Of a stretch of DNA of 64,000 nucleotides, positions 62,820 through 64,000 are shown one piece after another. The notes under the pieces were generated by a model. That model saw only the letters and a list, made by a program, of their open reading frames with translations, was not told where the DNA came from and made no database searches. Source of the stretch: Streptomyces kaniharaensis (GTDB taxonomy: Bacteria > Actinomycetota > Actinomycetes > Streptomycetales > Streptomycetaceae). Each line of letters begins with the position of its first letter. The first letter of the stretch is position 1. The translations under genes were made by a program, and so were the position numbers. The DNA lies in assembly GCF_009569385.1 (NCBI RefSeq), contig NZ_WBOF01000003.1:124001-188000 (forward strand), read 5' to 3'.

Positions 62820-63860
62820 ATGCCCAAGATGAAGAGAACCGTGGTCGGCGCGGTCGTCGTCGCCCTGACGGTCCTGAGCGCCGCTCCGGCTCAGAGCGCG
62901 TCGGGCGGGGGCAAGGGCAACGAGACCGTGCGGGCGATCGCGGCGCAGGACAACACCGCCGCCCCGGACTGGGCCGCCGAGGACAAGGTCCCCGCGTCGT
63001 CCGCCTCGCGGGCGGCGCTCGCGATGATCCAGGAGCGGATCGCCGGCTACGTCGCGTCGCACGGCACCGCGCACACGTTCGGCAGCTACCTGGACCCCGC
63101 CACCGACCGGATCGTTCTCGACACCGACGCGCCCGCGAACGTCGTCGCCATGCTGACGGACCTCTCCGGTACGGAGTCCGCGCTGGTCCAGGCGGCCGGC
63201 AAGGTGCAGGTGCGCCCCCGGACCACGACCGACGCGTTCAACCGCCGGGACGACTCGCCGCCGTTCTGGGGCGGCGCCGGCATCCAGTCCGGGGGCGCCC
63301 TGTGCTCAACCGGGTACGCCGTGGCGAACGGCTCGGGGACGAGGTTCACGGTCACGGCCGGCCACTGCTTCTCCACCGGCTCGACCGTGACCACCGAGTC
63401 CGGCGCGTACACGGTCGGCAGCGTCTCCAACCGGCACCTGCCCACCGTCACCGGTGAGCCCGTGGACATGGAGGCGATCGGCGGGCAGTCCTACGCGGGC
63501 CGCATCTACACGGGCGGGGTCTACAGCAGCACCAGCATCCCGGTCGTGGCGGCGGGCACCGCGTACGTCGGCTACAGCGACTACTGCCACAGCGGCCGGA
63601 CCACCGGCGAGCAGTGCGGTCACACGGCCACCAGCATCAACGGCCAGGTGTGCACCCAGACCGGCTGCAAGTCGCCCGTCATCGTCTACACGGGCGGCGT
63701 GATCCAGCAGGGCGGTGACTCGGGCGGCACCTTCTACGCGAAGAACGCCTCGGGCGCGTGGATCCGCGGGCACGTCATCGCGAGCAACAGCACCACGGGC
63801 TACGTCGAGCCGTGGACGGTGGTGGCCCCCACGCTCGGGGTCAGCATCGTGACGGGCTGA
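62820..63860 (+). CDS. Secreted S1-family serine protease
   Basis: A 346-residue chymotrypsin-fold protein. The signal peptide is RTVVGAVVVALTVLSAAPAQS. A pro-region runs to about residue 145, after which VTAGHCFS holds the catalytic His and QQGGDSGGTFY the Ser. Cys residues in CHSGRTTGEQC and CTQTGC fit disulfides. The catalytic Asp is probably in VDMEAI. It lacks the usual alpha-lytic-type profragment motif I can name. Extracellular, possibly controlled by the 5' hairpin. Confidence 0.87.
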   Translation: MPKMKRTVVGAVVVALTVLSAAPAQSASGGGKGNETVRAIAAQDNTAAPDWAAEDKVPASSASRAALAMIQERIAGYVASHGTAHTFGSYLDPATDRIVLDTDAPANVVAMLTDLSGTESALVQAAGKVQVRPRTTTDAFNRRDDSPPFWGGAGIQSGGALCSTGYAVANGSGTRFTVTAGHCFSTGSTVTTESGAYTVGSVSNRHLPTVTGEPVDMEAIGGQSYAGRIYTGGVYSSTSIPVVAAGTAYVGYSDYCHSGRTTGEQCGHTATSINGQVCTQTGCKSPVIVYTGGVIQQGGDSGGTFYAKNASGAWIRGHVIASNSTTGYVEPWTVVAPTLGVSIVTG

Positions 63861-63894
63861 TCCGGCCGTCGCTGCGGCGGGCCCTGTCGCGGTG

Positions 63895-64000
63895 TCACCG
63901 CACCTCAAGGGGCCAGGGCCCGCCGAAGGACTCCACCGCCGGCCCGTCGTCCGGCCTGACCACCACCCGTGCGTACAGCTCGTAACTCCCGGGGGGCACC
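63895..64000 (-). CDS. C-terminal end of an unidentified gene (cut by window edge)
   Basis: The last 34 codons of a minus-strand frame read PPGSYELYARVVVRPDDGPAVESFGG and end WPLEVR. The strand-rich pattern is typical of a small hypothetical family in Streptomyces. Start and function lie beyond the window. Confidence 0.5.
   Translation of the reverse strand, partial: VPPGSYELYARVVVRPDDGPAVESFGGPWPLEVR

Overview
The window is high-GC DNA with codon use, spacing and gene content typical of Streptomycetaceae (Streptomyces or Kitasatospora). Supporting signs are an actinobacterial gas-vesicle cluster, secreted phospholipase D, many TetR/MarR/PadR regulators, trypsin-co-occurring (trypco2) remnants and a rare TTA codon in a biosynthetic gene. 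No rRNA, conventional tRNA or CRISPR array was seen.

Layout. 1-2723: leftward gas-vesicle operon gvpO-A-F-G-Y-Z, cut by the window edge. 3142-6962: stress and envelope genes (STAS antagonist, winged helix, YihY/BrkB, GlsB-like and DUF6458-like membrane proteins, two small ORFs). 7157-9143: two alpha/beta hydrolases; the first lies behind a 17-codon leader peptide. 9989-18869: six tightly coupled genes matching the lipstatin operon in content and order (two KAS III, OleC-like ligase, OleD-like reductase, C-A-PCP NRPS, formyltransferase). They should make an N-formyl-aminoacyl ester of a beta-lactone or its 3-hydroxy precursor. 19064-33834: asparaginase and aspartase facing an Lrp regulator, a HIT protein, a GH114-like lipoprotein, a PadR pair, an amine/amino-acid oxidase, a DUF4097-like protein with a palindrome-rich promoter, and a methyltransferase. 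34082-45258: a TetR-SDR pair with matching operators, an NlpC/P60 hydrolase, phospholipase D, an I36 inhibitor, a flavin monooxygenase, a BrkB protein and a potassium channel. 45498-49533: DHA2 transporter, orphan Imm21, a conserved hypothetical gene, then two tandem RNAs containing tRNA modules in circularly permuted order. 50011-55386: small-molecule stress genes (DoxX/MarR with a four-site operator array, an IF-1 paralogue, GNAT behind a second copy of the leader peptide, TetR/VOC, ABM monooxygenase). 55929-58163: a decayed island with TnpB, trypco2, trypsin-like and peptidoglycan-binding remnants. 58195-64000: a hybrid histidine kinase, a secreted beta-propeller, an S1 protease and a partial gene.

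Most noteworthy are: (i) the two adjacent permuted-tRNA or YrlA-type Y RNA genes next to an uncharacterised conserved protein and with no Ro60/Rsr gene in view; (ii) two unlinked detoxification-type genes (7157 and 52450) that share a near-identical leader peptide and a downstream hairpin able to cover the gene's start region, which suggests a common translation-attenuation regulon; and (iii) the lipstatin-type operon with a TTA codon at codon 6 of its first gene.
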